From Candidatus Poribacteria bacterium (lineage in GTDB: Bacteria; Poribacteria; WGA-4E; WGA-3G), in NCBI GenBank assembly GCA_022825825.1, contig JAJDWA010000059.1:54764-118763 (forward strand): a stretch of DNA of 64,000 nt, read 5' to 3'. The notes beneath the pieces were generated by a model. The model saw nothing but the letters and a program-made list of their open reading frames with translations. It searched no databases and was not told the DNA's origin. Both the position numbers and the translations under genes were made by a program. Positions 34,531-44,198 of the stretch are shown one piece after another; the stretch's first letter is position 1, and the number at the start of each line of letters is the position of its first letter.

Positions 34531-35595
34531 TTATTCAAAATTTAAAGTTCGCGGTTTCTCTGAATATCTGATTTCAAAGATATTATCTCCGCAGCCTTGA
34601 ACTTCTTCTAAATTATTGAACAAAATAAACTGCTCTTGACTCGTCACTACCGGAAATCTATAATGTCTATTTGTATATTTCAACGAACCTGAATTTTCCA
34701 TTCTATTTTTGACAAACTCAAAATGTCTTAGCAATCTATCGTGCAGATAATCGTTTGAAAAATTGACAATACTGCATGTAATCGGATGAATCGCCTGTTC
34801 AAAACTCTTATCAATTTCAACACCGATGCTACTACGCCCGGATGTCATTGCGACAGCAGTGGTTGTACCCGTACCTAAAAACGGATCAAGAACCATATCC
34901 CCTTTCACAGAATACATGTTGATGAGTCGATATGCCAACTCATAGGGAAATGCCGCACTCCTTAATCGTGATATATTATTTGATAGTTTCTGACATTTTC
35001 CTTTAATGTCTGTCCAAACATCGGAAAACCATATATTCCGTTCTTCCCAAAACAGTGCGCTTTCACGTCTGTTTTCTTTTTCTTTCTCTGTTTTGAATTC
35101 TCTTTTGAAGCCTTTTCTCACAATTAGAATATATTCGTGTTCTAGTGTTACATAAGCACCTGCAGGTAACATACCCGATCCCATAAATTTGTTAGGGGTG
35201 TTGGCCTGTTTTCGCCAAAGGATATCGGGTAGTGCTGAAAACCCTATATTTAAAAGATGAGTCAAGATTCTCGCGTGATTCGGATACAAACAAAAATTAC
35301 CTTTTACTGTCCTTGTTGCATCACCTATATTAATACAAGCAAATCTACCGTTTTTTAAGATCCTAAATACTTCATTCCATACAGCATCAAGAATCTCGTG
35401 CATTAACGCATAAGCTAATTTTCCATCGCCGCTAGCTAACGCACTTTGGATATCTGGATTCTGATTACCATACATTTCATCCCACATCTGAATCATAGGA
35501 TAAGGTGGTGAGGTGACAATCAGATCAACACTTTCTGATGGAATATTTTTCAAATCACGTGAATCTTGAAAAAGGATTTTGTGAGTGGTTTTCAT
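34531..35595 (-). CDS. DNA methyltransferase (beta class, SPPY) of the restriction-modification pair
   Basis: 354-residue methyltransferase. Motif IV TSPPYP (28-33) comes first, and the AdoMet-binding DPFLGTGTTT about 200 residues later, the beta-class order. SPPY is typical of N4-cytosine methylation, though N6-adenine enzymes of this class exist. M.MjaI is also a beta-class CTAG enzyme, so CTAG protection is plausible. It lies just upstream of the MjaI-like endonuclease gene in the same transcript; the modification gene is transcribed first, which protects the host. Confidence 0.88.
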   Translation of the reverse strand: MKTTHKILFQDSRDLKNIPSESVDLIVTSPPYPMIQMWDEMYGNQNPDIQSALASGDGKLAYALMHEILDAVWNEVFRILKNGRFACINIGDATRTVKGNFCLYPNHARILTHLLNIGFSALPDILWRKQANTPNKFMGSGMLPAGAYVTLEHEYILIVRKGFKREFKTEKEKENRRESALFWEERNIWFSDVWTDIKGKCQKLSNNISRLRSAAFPYELAYRLINMYSVKGDMVLDPFLGTGTTTAVAMTSGRSSIGVEIDKSFEQAIHPITCSIVNFSNDYLHDRLLRHFEFVKNRMENSGSLKYTNRHYRFPVVTSQEQFILFNNLEEVQGCGDNIFEIRYSEKPRTLNFE

Positions 35596-35640
35596 AGGAG
35601 TTAGTACCTAAACATAGGTATTAGCAGTATTTCCCCAATG

Positions 35641-36054
35641 TTAGAGTATCTTTATTGTCCATTCTCCATCATGTGCTGGATTGTGAATCAATCCTTTTCT
35701 CATGTCAACACAGAGGTCAAGTGCCTCTAAAACCATGTGTCCGACAAGAACAGGTGCGTCCTCAGGGAGGTCTGTTACCTGTATGGAATGGCTCCGTTCC
35801 AATACAGTATATTTCACTTCTGAATAAAAGGTGCGTTCTGCGGGACCGTTTGCAGTTTGCACCCGGATATTTCGGAGCGGTGTGAGTCCGAGCTGTTCAA
35901 TAAGCGATTTGGGGAGGCAGAGTCCCGTTGCACCGGTATCAACAAGTGCGTCTTCAACGGTAAGCCTGCGGACATCTTCAGGCTTGATAACGTCTGCTTC
36001 AGCTAAAAATAGATCTTTTAGATTTTCGAGTTCAATTCGGGTTGTGTGTTCCAT
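35641..36054 (-). CDS. Retropepsin-like aspartic protease domain protein
   Basis: 137-residue protein with the clan AA active-site motif ALVDTGAT (D39-T-G41) and the second-half pattern VLVGHMVLEALDLCVD that closes the fold. Proteins of this size act as dimers, each giving one Asp, as in retroviral protease. No signal peptide; function in bacteria is mostly unknown. GGAGG lies before the ATG. Nothing in its neighbours (methyltransferase downstream, a 270-base empty gap upstream) explains its role. Confidence 0.8.
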   Translation of the reverse strand: MEHTTRIELENLKDLFLAEADVIKPEDVRRLTVEDALVDTGATGLCLPKSLIEQLGLTPLRNIRVQTANGPAERTFYSEVKYTVLERSHSIQVTDLPEDAPVLVGHMVLEALDLCVDMRKGLIHNPAHDGEWTIKIL

Positions 36055-36326
36055 TTTTTATTCCTCCTAATTTATGTGCTAAATTTCGGTTGTGGCGAAA
36101 GGGCAAACCTACTCCTACCTATAGCAGTTGTCGATTCTTCGCAATTGGTTGGCAGTACTCATTTTTCTGAATCTGATTTTGTTCCTGAAACTTGTTGGAG
36201 CTAACTTTCACAGATCGTCCAACTTAAACCTGCATTCATTCTTGACATGAGCCACCTTGTTTAGTCGGAAGATGTAGATTACCTTTTTGAAAGCAGTGTT
36301 TAATTTCATATCAAAATTTAATTCAA

Positions 36327-37532
36327 TTACAAAAATTTCCGATACACATTCATAATCTTTTCATAGTGAATATCGGCGTTAAATTCCGTTTCCATTTTAT
36401 GGCGCCCAACTTTTCCCATCTCAGCGGCTTCGACTTTATGTTCGAACATCCACAACAATTTTTCTCGAAGTGCTTCTGTTCCAGCGGAGGGAACAAGAAA
36501 ACCGTCTACATTGTTGTCAATTAATTCTGGAATACCGCCTATATCCGCACCTATCACCGCTTTTCCGTAGGCAAAGGATTCTAAAACTGACATAGGACAA
36601 TTTTCATACCATTCGGAGGGCAAAACTGTACAAATACTGTTTAGAATCAAGTCACGGAGTTCGTCACCTTGTTTAAAGCCCAAGAGATGAATATGTTCAC
36701 ATCCATTTTGCTCTATAATCTGTCGTACTTCAGGCATCGCTTCACCATCACCAACAATATAGATCGGTACCTGTTTCAACGGAGCAGCAGCCTCTATGAG
36801 TGTCAAAATACCTTTACTCCGATGCACCCTTCCAAAATAAAGCACATATTCACCAACTGAGAAATTCGGGGTTATATCGGAGACATCTGTAAAGTTGTGA
36901 ACCGTCGAAATTTTTTCTTCAGGCATCCCATGTTGTATCATTTTTTTTCTCAGAAAATGAGAGACTGAAATGAAATGATCAAACTTATCAACTGAACCGA
37001 GAAAACGAGAGACATAAGATTCAGTAACACTCAGAGCTGTGCGTGCAAATGAACCTCTATTACACCGCTTTGGCAGTGCACGCCAAAAATGTTTCCCCGC
37101 ACACGCTTCACAAATTTCATCGTTTGACAGATGGCTATAGACCGGACAAGTTATTTTGTATTCATGCAATGTTTGAATAAGTGGTATGCCAACTTTTTTT
37201 AGGCTACCTAAAATTGACGCAGTTAACTTACCATAGTAGATATGAAAATGCGCAATATCCACATCTCTATTGTTCAACAACCTTTGAATCGATTTAACAG
37301 CATCACGTGAATATAAAAAACGTAGTAGATCAATTGGGCCCGGATTTTCAAAATCTGCCCCACGTGGAAAATACTGATCCCATTCTGTCGGTTCATTTTT
37401 GGGATCTTTTGCTGTAAATGGAATTACATGATGTCCATGTTTTTCCAGTAATTCCGCCATCGTAAAAAAGTACCGGTCTGATCCACCGCGAATATAATGA
37501 TTTTGAGAGACATTCAAAATTGTTAACGACAT
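36327..37532 (-). CDS. Glycosyltransferase family 4
   Basis: 401-residue GT-B glycosyltransferase. The N-terminus NVSQNHYIRGGSDRYFFTMAEL is the acceptor-side glycine loop, and PSEWYENCPMSVLESFAYGKAVIGAD carries the E-x7-E nucleotide-sugar motif of GT4. A cysteine-containing insert (CEACAGKHFWRALPKRC) lies at about 140-160, as in some GT4 enzymes of capsule and exopolysaccharide clusters. It probably adds a sugar to a cell-surface glycan. It starts 5 bases after the beta-helix lipoprotein gene, so the two are co-transcribed. Confidence 0.88.
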   Translation of the reverse strand: MSLTILNVSQNHYIRGGSDRYFFTMAELLEKHGHHVIPFTAKDPKNEPTEWDQYFPRGADFENPGPIDLLRFLYSRDAVKSIQRLLNNRDVDIAHFHIYYGKLTASILGSLKKVGIPLIQTLHEYKITCPVYSHLSNDEICEACAGKHFWRALPKRCNRGSFARTALSVTESYVSRFLGSVDKFDHFISVSHFLRKKMIQHGMPEEKISTVHNFTDVSDITPNFSVGEYVLYFGRVHRSKGILTLIEAAAPLKQVPIYIVGDGEAMPEVRQIIEQNGCEHIHLLGFKQGDELRDLILNSICTVLPSEWYENCPMSVLESFAYGKAVIGADIGGIPELIDNNVDGFLVPSAGTEALREKLLWMFEHKVEAAEMGKVGRHKMETEFNADIHYEKIMNVYRKFL

Positions 37533-37537
37533 AACTT

Positions 37538-38428
37538 TTACTCCCGAGGGCCAGCATCTGTGAAACGTGTTTCAGCAATCGGTTCATAATGGACCGTGCC
37601 AAGAGGTTTTGTTACAATGTTTGAGTCATTGGAATCTAAGATGAACCTATCAATTTCTTCATTGACAACTGTTCCCCACCAATTGTTAGAAATACTAAGA
37701 TCGAATTTTACATTTAACCTCAACGCAAAATTATTATTTTCAAAATTATTATTCTGAATGATGGACTGTACATTCTCACAGAAAATCCCAGTACCATTTT
37801 TGGTTATGTAATTTCTTTCAATTCGAGGGCGGGTTTGGCGCCCAATGGTACTAATACCAGTGTCATTATCATGAATGGCATTATGCTGAATTTTTGCGTT
37901 ACTTCCGTCCAGGGCGAATGCTGTTTCATTATTGCGGAACGTACAATCTGTTACTGTTGGAGAACTTGTCTTGATGTCAAGCGCCACCGTGGCATATTCC
38001 ACTACTGCCCGCCTGAGGAAACTTACCGAATCATGAGTATGATCGAATAGGATACCGTTCCAATCACCTGATTGTGGGTTGCTATTGTTTGAGGTCAAGT
38101 AAACGAGTTCACCCAACTCAACCCCAACCAACGGCGTTCCGATTTTCAGTTTCCCTCGGACCTTAACGTATGCATCACGAGCAAATTTTACAACAGTTCC
38201 TGGTAATATCTCAAGTACGACGTTGGGCGCAATTTCCAGCGTCCCATGAACTATATAAATTTTTTCAGGTTCCCAGGTTTCATCTGCTGTAAGCATGTAG
38301 TCCTGCAGCACGACTTCAGAATCTTTTTGCGGCTTGTCAGTTGGAGCGGAGTCTTGGCATCCGCATACTGCGAATATAGCACTAAAAATGAGTACAGGAA
38401 AAAATAATTGAAAATTATGAATCTTCAT
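37538..38428 (-). CDS. Right-handed beta-helix lipoprotein
   Basis: 296-residue secreted protein. The signal peptide ends in a lipobox (FAVCGC), so it should be lipid-anchored. VPGTVVKFARDAYVKVRGKL-type turns and repeated N-N/D-N ladders (FRNNETAF, HNAIHDNDTGI, ERNYITKNGTGI, QNNNFENNNFA) mark a NosD/pectate-lyase-like parallel beta helix. Such folds bind or cut polysaccharides. No catalytic residues can be picked out. It pairs with the glycosyltransferase 5 bases downstream, pointing to cell-surface glycans. Confidence 0.83.
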   Translation of the reverse strand: MKIHNFQLFFPVLIFSAIFAVCGCQDSAPTDKPQKDSEVVLQDYMLTADETWEPEKIYIVHGTLEIAPNVVLEILPGTVVKFARDAYVKVRGKLKIGTPLVGVELGELVYLTSNNSNPQSGDWNGILFDHTHDSVSFLRRAVVEYATVALDIKTSSPTVTDCTFRNNETAFALDGSNAKIQHNAIHDNDTGISTIGRQTRPRIERNYITKNGTGIFCENVQSIIQNNNFENNNFALRLNVKFDLSISNNWWGTVVNEEIDRFILDSNDSNIVTKPLGTVHYEPIAETRFTDAGPRE

Positions 38429-38480
38429 TTCTCAGTTATGTTGTAATTGTCACACAATTTCTTCAATAATTGATCGGCTG

Positions 38481-41042
38481 CTATAGCCTTGGATCAACTG
38501 TTTCACTTTCAAGTGCCAATACACCGAAAACACATTCATGTACTTTTGATAACGGTTCACGGCGCACAAACCGTTCAAGTGCCTCTACACCCAATGCAAA
38601 TTCGCGGATAGCAAGCGCACGTTTGTGCGACAATCCTCTGGATCGGAGACGTTCTAAATTGTGGGGCAATGTATATTCAGGACCATAAATTATACGAAGA
38701 TATTCTCTACCGCGACATTTCACAGCAGGTTGAACCAATCCACGTTTACCTTTAACAATAAAATCTAATGGTTTGATAACGACACCTTCACCGCCACCTG
38801 TAACGAGTTTTTCCCATTGAGAGATCGCCTCTGTTTCACTCGTTTCGTCAGTTAGATCGACCGTGCCATAGGATGTGGCAAATAACAGCTCGTCATCAGA
38901 ATTACACAGTTTTGAAAGCATCTCTACATGCCACAGGTGGTCTTTATCAAAATGCACAGTACCTTCCGTTGCTAATAGATGAAACGGAGCAAGTTTCAGA
39001 TCCGCGATAGATTGCACATCCCAACAATATTGCTGATATGCGCTGACATATTCACTGACTGCAATAGCGCGTTGCCGATAAGTATCTAATATGTCATTCA
39101 CCTGAATTCCCCGTTTCTCAGCGGTTTCTAAAGTCGTAACTACCTCTTCAACAGCGACACCTGCAGATGTGCCAACGGGCGCGTACTGTTGTCGTAACAA
39201 TTCTTGCGCTTTTACAGACCACGGCATTAACTCACAATCAATACAAAACCAATCCGTATCCAAGAGCTCCCAAAACCCGACACTGTCCGCTGCTTGTTTC
39301 ACTTGTCTCAACAATTCAGTTTCCATTAACACATTATGAAAAAATGGTCTACCAGTGCGTGTATAACAAACGCCTATGCTATCGTCTGATATGTTAAAAC
39401 GCTTTTTTGCTGTTTCGGCGCTTTTGCATACAATCACGACAGCTCGTGATCCCATGTGCTTTTCTTGCCAAATAACTTGAGACACACCCTGATTCCGATA
39501 ATAAGCAAAGCCTTCAGCAGGATGTTCAAGCAGATTGGGTTTGCTTGAGGTTTCAGTTGGAGACATTGTCGGAGGTAGATAGATGAGCCACTTTGGGTCT
39601 ATTGCAAAACGACTCATCACCTCAAGTGCTGCGACCGTATTCTCTTCACGTATTGTCACATTGTGATTTAATCGAGTGCTAATCACTCGTCTCCCTATCA
39701 CATCATTGATATTCAAGATGCCATCATCAACTCGCATTTCTGATGGGCTTTGTTTATCCGATTCCTCAAACAGTGGTCTAACAGGTTCGTAATATGTTTG
39801 GTAGGCAGGGACAGAAACAAGCTCCTTTTCGGGATAGCGTAACGCTGTCAAATTACCTCCGAAAACGCATCCTGTATCAATGTTAATTGTGCGATTTATC
39901 CATTGCGGTTCAGCAACAGGCGTATGTCCATAAACAACATTCGCATCACCACGATATTCTTCAGCCCAATTAAGCCGGACAGGGAAGCCAAATTCATCTG
40001 TTTCTCCAGTGGTTTCGCCATAAAGTGAAAATTCCCGAACGCGCCCAGACGCTCTTCCTTGAAATTCCTTTTTCATGCCAGCATGTGCTACTACCAGTTT
40101 TCCGTTGTCAAGAACATAGTGGCTTACTAACCCGTCAATAAATTCTGCTATGTCTATCTTAAATGCCTCCGATTCTTTTTCTAATTGCGCAAGCGACTCT
40201 GCTAACCCGTGCGTCCGATTCACATTTTTCCCTCTGAGCGCACGAGCCAGCTTTGTATCATGATTTCCTGGAACACAAATTGCAACGCCTTTTTTATGCA
40301 TTTCCATTACCAAACGTAACACTTCAACAACCTTTGGACCTCGATCAACATAATCCCCTACAAAAACAGCTTTTCTACCCTGTGGATGTTTAATAATTGT
40401 TTTACCATTCGGTTGATTTGAAATTTCATAACCGAGTTTTTCAAGAAGCTTTACAAGTTCGTCAAAACATCCGTGAATATCGCCAATTATGTCAAATGGC
40501 CCTATCTCATCCTTACGATTTGTCCACAACAGTTGCCGTTCAACTTGAGCAGATTCAACCTCTTCTGGTGAAGACATCACATATAGAAAATTACGAAAGC
40601 CTTCGCGTTTAAGACCACGTAGTGATCTGCGAAGTTGACTTGTCTGATTACGAACGACATGTGGTTTAAAATCTCGATCTGGACGCGCATCGTTTCTCTC
40701 TTGACAGAGTTTCGCTGGCAAGTTTAAGACAATGGCAGCAGTTAAATAATGATATTCTTTTGCCAGAGCTTGCAACGATTTCCGCGCATCAGGTTGAACG
40801 TTTGTTGCATCAATCACCGTCAATTTTCCAGCAGCAAGCCGCTTCGCAGCGATGAAATGCAGCACTTCAAACGCATCAGTCGTTGCAGACTGGTCAGTTT
40901 CGTCATCAGAAACCAACCCTCGGCAAAAATCAGACGAAAGGATCTCGGTCAGTTTAAAATGCTTCCGGGCAAAAGTAGACTTACCCGAACCTGAAGCACC
41001 AATAAGGATCACAAGTGAAGGATCAGGAATTTTGATTAACAT
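38481..41042 (-). CDS. pnkp: Polynucleotide kinase-phosphatase-ligase (bacterial RNA repair Pnkp)
   Basis: 853-residue three-domain RNA repair enzyme. The N-terminal kinase has Walker A GASGSGKST (15-23). The central metallophosphatase has GDIHG (187-191), GDYVDRG (229-235) and GNHD (259-262). The C-terminal adenylyltransferase has EKHMGSR with nucleotidyl K528. Together with Hen1 it heals and seals broken RNA, for example tRNAs cut by ribotoxins, leaving a 2'-O-methylated junction that resists repeat cleavage. The length and domain order match Clostridium thermocellum Pnkp. It follows hen1 after 65 bases on the same strand. Confidence 0.93.
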   Translation of the reverse strand: MLIKIPDPSLVILIGASGSGKSTFARKHFKLTEILSSDFCRGLVSDDETDQSATTDAFEVLHFIAAKRLAAGKLTVIDATNVQPDARKSLQALAKEYHYLTAAIVLNLPAKLCQERNDARPDRDFKPHVVRNQTSQLRRSLRGLKREGFRNFLYVMSSPEEVESAQVERQLLWTNRKDEIGPFDIIGDIHGCFDELVKLLEKLGYEISNQPNGKTIIKHPQGRKAVFVGDYVDRGPKVVEVLRLVMEMHKKGVAICVPGNHDTKLARALRGKNVNRTHGLAESLAQLEKESEAFKIDIAEFIDGLVSHYVLDNGKLVVAHAGMKKEFQGRASGRVREFSLYGETTGETDEFGFPVRLNWAEEYRGDANVVYGHTPVAEPQWINRTINIDTGCVFGGNLTALRYPEKELVSVPAYQTYYEPVRPLFEESDKQSPSEMRVDDGILNINDVIGRRVISTRLNHNVTIREENTVAALEVMSRFAIDPKWLIYLPPTMSPTETSSKPNLLEHPAEGFAYYRNQGVSQVIWQEKHMGSRAVVIVCKSAETAKKRFNISDDSIGVCYTRTGRPFFHNVLMETELLRQVKQAADSVGFWELLDTDWFCIDCELMPWSVKAQELLRQQYAPVGTSAGVAVEEVVTTLETAEKRGIQVNDILDTYRQRAIAVSEYVSAYQQYCWDVQSIADLKLAPFHLLATEGTVHFDKDHLWHVEMLSKLCNSDDELLFATSYGTVDLTDETSETEAISQWEKLVTGGGEGVVIKPLDFIVKGKRGLVQPAVKCRGREYLRIIYGPEYTLPHNLERLRSRGLSHKRALAIREFALGVEALERFVRREPLSKVHECVFGVLALESETVDPRL

Positions 41043-41107
41043 AGTTTCTATAAATCATATTGTGAACTGTTTTTCTGATCAATACAGCAAAAACTTTTCA
41101 GAACCCT

Positions 41108-42553
41108 TCAATTCTCACCAAACTCTCTTGTAGAAGGGATTTTTAATCCCGATTTATCCTCACTTTCACAGGTGAACACTGCCATTTGAGTAGGTGAACC
41201 TACCACTTCATCTGTTGGGCCGATTGGATAAAACATTACTGCATAACCGAAACGTTTAGAAACATCTGATGCCCATGATTGAAATTCAGTGCGTGTCCAC
41301 TCAAAACGATGATCTTTGTGTCGAAATTGTCCTACTGGCAGGTTCTCAAACTTTACATTATATTCTACGTTAGGCGTTGTCAACACAACTGTTTGGGGAC
41401 AAGCAGACTCAAAAAGCACGCTTTCAAAAGCCCATAGCCGTGGAGCATCTAAATGTTCAATTACCTCTATCACAGCTGCTGCATCGTATCCTTCTAACCT
41501 GCTATCTCGATAGCAGAGCGACCCTTGCAAAAACTTGATCCGTTCCTTCTGCTTGTCTGGCAACCGATCAAAATGCAACCGCTGTTGTGCGATTTTCAGT
41601 GATTGATGTGAAACATCTACACCTACAATCTCTTCAAACTGTTTTTCTGCCATCAGTTTGCGAAGAAGTTTTCCTTCTCCACACCCTAAATCAAGAACCC
41701 GTTTCGCCCCAGACTGTTTAATTACTTCAATCGCCTTGGTTAAACGGATTTCGTGCAGGCCAAGCCGTTCTTCAATTTGCGCTTCTTCCTGCATCTGCTC
41801 TTCAACATCTTCAACATCTGTTTCCCGCAATTGCGAAAGTGCTTGACGAGTAAGTCTACGTTGATATTTTAGGTAACGATTAACAATTGATTCTTGTTCA
41901 GGATGCTCGGATAGCCAATCACTGCCGTGTTTCAATAGTTTTTCTATCTCTGCCTGGTCAACCCAGTAGTGTTTTTCATCATCAAGCACCGGAATTAAGA
42001 CGTAAAGATGTGTTAGCAGTTCACTCAAACAGCAAATTTTATCAAGCGTGACGGTAAAATAACGGCTTTCGCCCCAATCTGGGTACTGTGGATCCAGGGC
42101 GTATCTTTTCGCTTCTACAGAATAACCGAGCGGTTCAAAAAGTCGTCTCAAAAATTTCTCTCCACCTCGGCATGGCAACGTAGACAACTTTGCACTTAAA
42201 GGTATAGGTGTTTCTGCAAGTTCAGGACGTTCTTTACTTTTTCCAGATAAAGCACTGTTAAAAACCCTGGCGATTGCTACACTCATAAATGAGGAGGCAA
42301 CATAAGGACGGTCGTTGACATATTCGGCTAATGCGAAATTCTCTCTAATCTGTCCACGATAACGCCGGACTAATCCAACAGAATCAACATCAAGTAATAA
42401 AGCAGCGGTACATTTTTCTGTATTCGCTTCAGGATAAAAAACGTGCACCTGTCCGAAAGCAAGGTCAAAAGTTTGAAGTCGCTCAGGGTGCTTATGCAAC
42501 AGATACCCAAGATCTGTCGCGGGTGAATATGTCGTTGTGATTGTCAATAGCAT
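41108..42553 (-). CDS. hen1: Hen1 RNA 3'-terminal 2'-O-methyltransferase
   Basis: 481-residue protein with the full bacterial Hen1 layout: an N-terminal domain (MLLTITTTYSPATDLGYLLHKHP) that activates the Pnkp ligase, and a C-terminal methyltransferase with VLDLGCGEGKLLRKL (AdoMet site) and EVIEHLDAPRLWAFE, which supplies Mn-binding residues. It methylates the 2'-OH at the break before Pnkp sealing. The ATG at 42553 is chosen because known Hen1 proteins begin at MLLTITTT; an upstream in-frame ATG would add 22 residues without known counterpart. First gene of a two-gene operon with pnkp. Confidence 0.93.
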   Translation of the reverse strand: MLLTITTTYSPATDLGYLLHKHPERLQTFDLAFGQVHVFYPEANTEKCTAALLLDVDSVGLVRRYRGQIRENFALAEYVNDRPYVASSFMSVAIARVFNSALSGKSKERPELAETPIPLSAKLSTLPCRGGEKFLRRLFEPLGYSVEAKRYALDPQYPDWGESRYFTVTLDKICCLSELLTHLYVLIPVLDDEKHYWVDQAEIEKLLKHGSDWLSEHPEQESIVNRYLKYQRRLTRQALSQLRETDVEDVEEQMQEEAQIEERLGLHEIRLTKAIEVIKQSGAKRVLDLGCGEGKLLRKLMAEKQFEEIVGVDVSHQSLKIAQQRLHFDRLPDKQKERIKFLQGSLCYRDSRLEGYDAAAVIEVIEHLDAPRLWAFESVLFESACPQTVVLTTPNVEYNVKFENLPVGQFRHKDHRFEWTRTEFQSWASDVSKRFGYAVMFYPIGPTDEVVGSPTQMAVFTCESEDKSGLKIPSTREFGEN

Positions 42554-42680
42554 TACAATGAATTGAGTGGATTGATCTAAATATAGATTTAAAATGAGTT
42601 GTTTCGTATCAGCGTTCACTATTATATCTTCTTTTTTATGTCATGTCAAGTTTATTGAATGGACTTTCAGCGTTTTGGAT

Positions 42681-42709
42681 TTGATTATAAACACCGCATG
42701 TGATATATT
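42681..42709 (+). promoter_or_regulatory. Promoter of the TrpD-like gene
   Basis: TTGATT (42681-42686) and TATATT (42704-42709) are 17 bases apart, followed by AGAGGA ahead of the ATG at 42744. It lies in the 190-base gap shared with hen1, so the two transcripts may influence each other. Confidence 0.55.
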
Positions 42710-42743
42710 TAACCAATAGATACTGAAATAGAGGAATGAGAAA

Positions 42744-44198
42744 ATGTACACGCCAAAATATCCCGGTCCTAATGAAGAACTGCTTGAAGCACAAGCGAGA
42801 GTTTGCACTGGACCACACCAAACCCGTCCGTTAGGAAAGAAAGCTGATGATACCCCACAACCTGATGCTGTTCTTGAAACTATTTTAAAGTCTTTAGAAG
42901 GGGAGTTGACAGAAAAAGAAGCTGTTTCAGAGGCACAGATGGGGGCGTTTTTCGCAGCAATGACACTCCGCAAATATTTTCCTGAAGCAACACAGTGGAG
43001 TCCAGCAGAGAAAGCAGCGTTCCAGAAATACCAACCCATATTAGGACCTCGTCTTTCCGAAGAGATTCAATTTCTCATGAACCCAGAACTTGGATATGTT
43101 CCGACAAATCCAACAGAAGCTATCGTTGTCAAGGCATTAGAGAAGATATTAAGGGCAAAACATTTAAGTTATGCTGAAACCCGTCAGGTGTGTGAGGCTA
43201 TCCTCACCGATGACGTTAAACCTGCACTCAAAGCTGCTGCGCTTATTGGCCAACGAATGAATAGGGAAACCTACGAAGAGGTGCGGGGATACCTTGATGC
43301 TTATTTCGGACCGGAACAAGTCTGCCCAATTGATGTGGGGACGCTTACGCACTTTGGACAACCTTACGACGGTGCGACGCGTTATTTTCGTCCTACACTT
43401 TTTGTTGCTGCGGTGCGTGCCGCGTTAGGAGAACCTTCGCTCCTTCATAGTGTTGATCTGATGCCACCGAAAAATGGTGTGACGGAAGAGGCAATTTTAC
43501 AAGCACTCGGTGCAAAGACGGACCTATCTCTTGAACAGACTGCTTCACTCATCACAAACAAATCGGTCGGATTTGGCTATATCAGTCAGCGTGAATATTC
43601 GCCTGGGGCTTATGGTGTCCGTGAGTTACGCGTGCATATAAAGAAACGTCCGCCGTGGGCTGCTACTGAAAAGGCACAACAATTCTTTACTGCCCGAAAA
43701 GCAAACTACATGGTACTTGGTTATTATCACATCGGCTATGAAAAACCCTTACTCCAATTGGCGCAGGAACGCGGTTTTCAGGCTGCAGTTGCCATTAAAG
43801 GGGAGGAAGGCACGAGCCATTACGCACTCCGACTTGGCAAACCCTCTACTCCTGATAGGATGGCGGTCAACTACTCTCAAGGATTCCGGTGTGTAGATGG
43901 ACAACGTGAAGACTTTGCAATGGATATCGAGCCGAAAAAATATGGGTTTGAATATGCCCTGAATCCACGACCAGAGATTGTAAGTGCGGATGCCTTCGCG
44001 GACGCAGGCGTAGCTGCACTATCAGGTGAAAAAGGACATATTTACGATAGGATTTTGCTGAACACGGCTATGGTGGATTATCTGTTAGGGATATGTCCTG
44101 ATCCACACATTGCTATCAAACACGTACAATTGGTGATGGATGATGGCAGTGCGTTGGAACACTTGAAGGCGTATGTCGTGGCAAGTCAGGAATTTTAA
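42744..44198 (+). CDS. TrpD-like (glycosyltransferase family 3) protein
   Basis: 484-residue protein. Helical KHLSYAETRQVCEAILTDDVKPALKAAALIGQRMN resembles the N-terminal domain shared by anthranilate phosphoribosyltransferase and nucleoside phosphorylases, and LLHSVDLMPPKNGVTEEAILQALG resembles the TrpD catalytic region. It is longer than true TrpD (about 340) and the PRPP-binding glycine motif is not obvious, so a TrpD2-like or unrelated nucleic-acid-linked role is more likely. Soluble. It diverges from the RNA repair operon across 190 bases. Confidence 0.6.
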   Translation: MYTPKYPGPNEELLEAQARVCTGPHQTRPLGKKADDTPQPDAVLETILKSLEGELTEKEAVSEAQMGAFFAAMTLRKYFPEATQWSPAEKAAFQKYQPILGPRLSEEIQFLMNPELGYVPTNPTEAIVVKALEKILRAKHLSYAETRQVCEAILTDDVKPALKAAALIGQRMNRETYEEVRGYLDAYFGPEQVCPIDVGTLTHFGQPYDGATRYFRPTLFVAAVRAALGEPSLLHSVDLMPPKNGVTEEAILQALGAKTDLSLEQTASLITNKSVGFGYISQREYSPGAYGVRELRVHIKKRPPWAATEKAQQFFTARKANYMVLGYYHIGYEKPLLQLAQERGFQAAVAIKGEEGTSHYALRLGKPSTPDRMAVNYSQGFRCVDGQREDFAMDIEPKKYGFEYALNPRPEIVSADAFADAGVAALSGEKGHIYDRILLNTAMVDYLLGICPDPHIAIKHVQLVMDDGSALEHLKAYVVASQEF

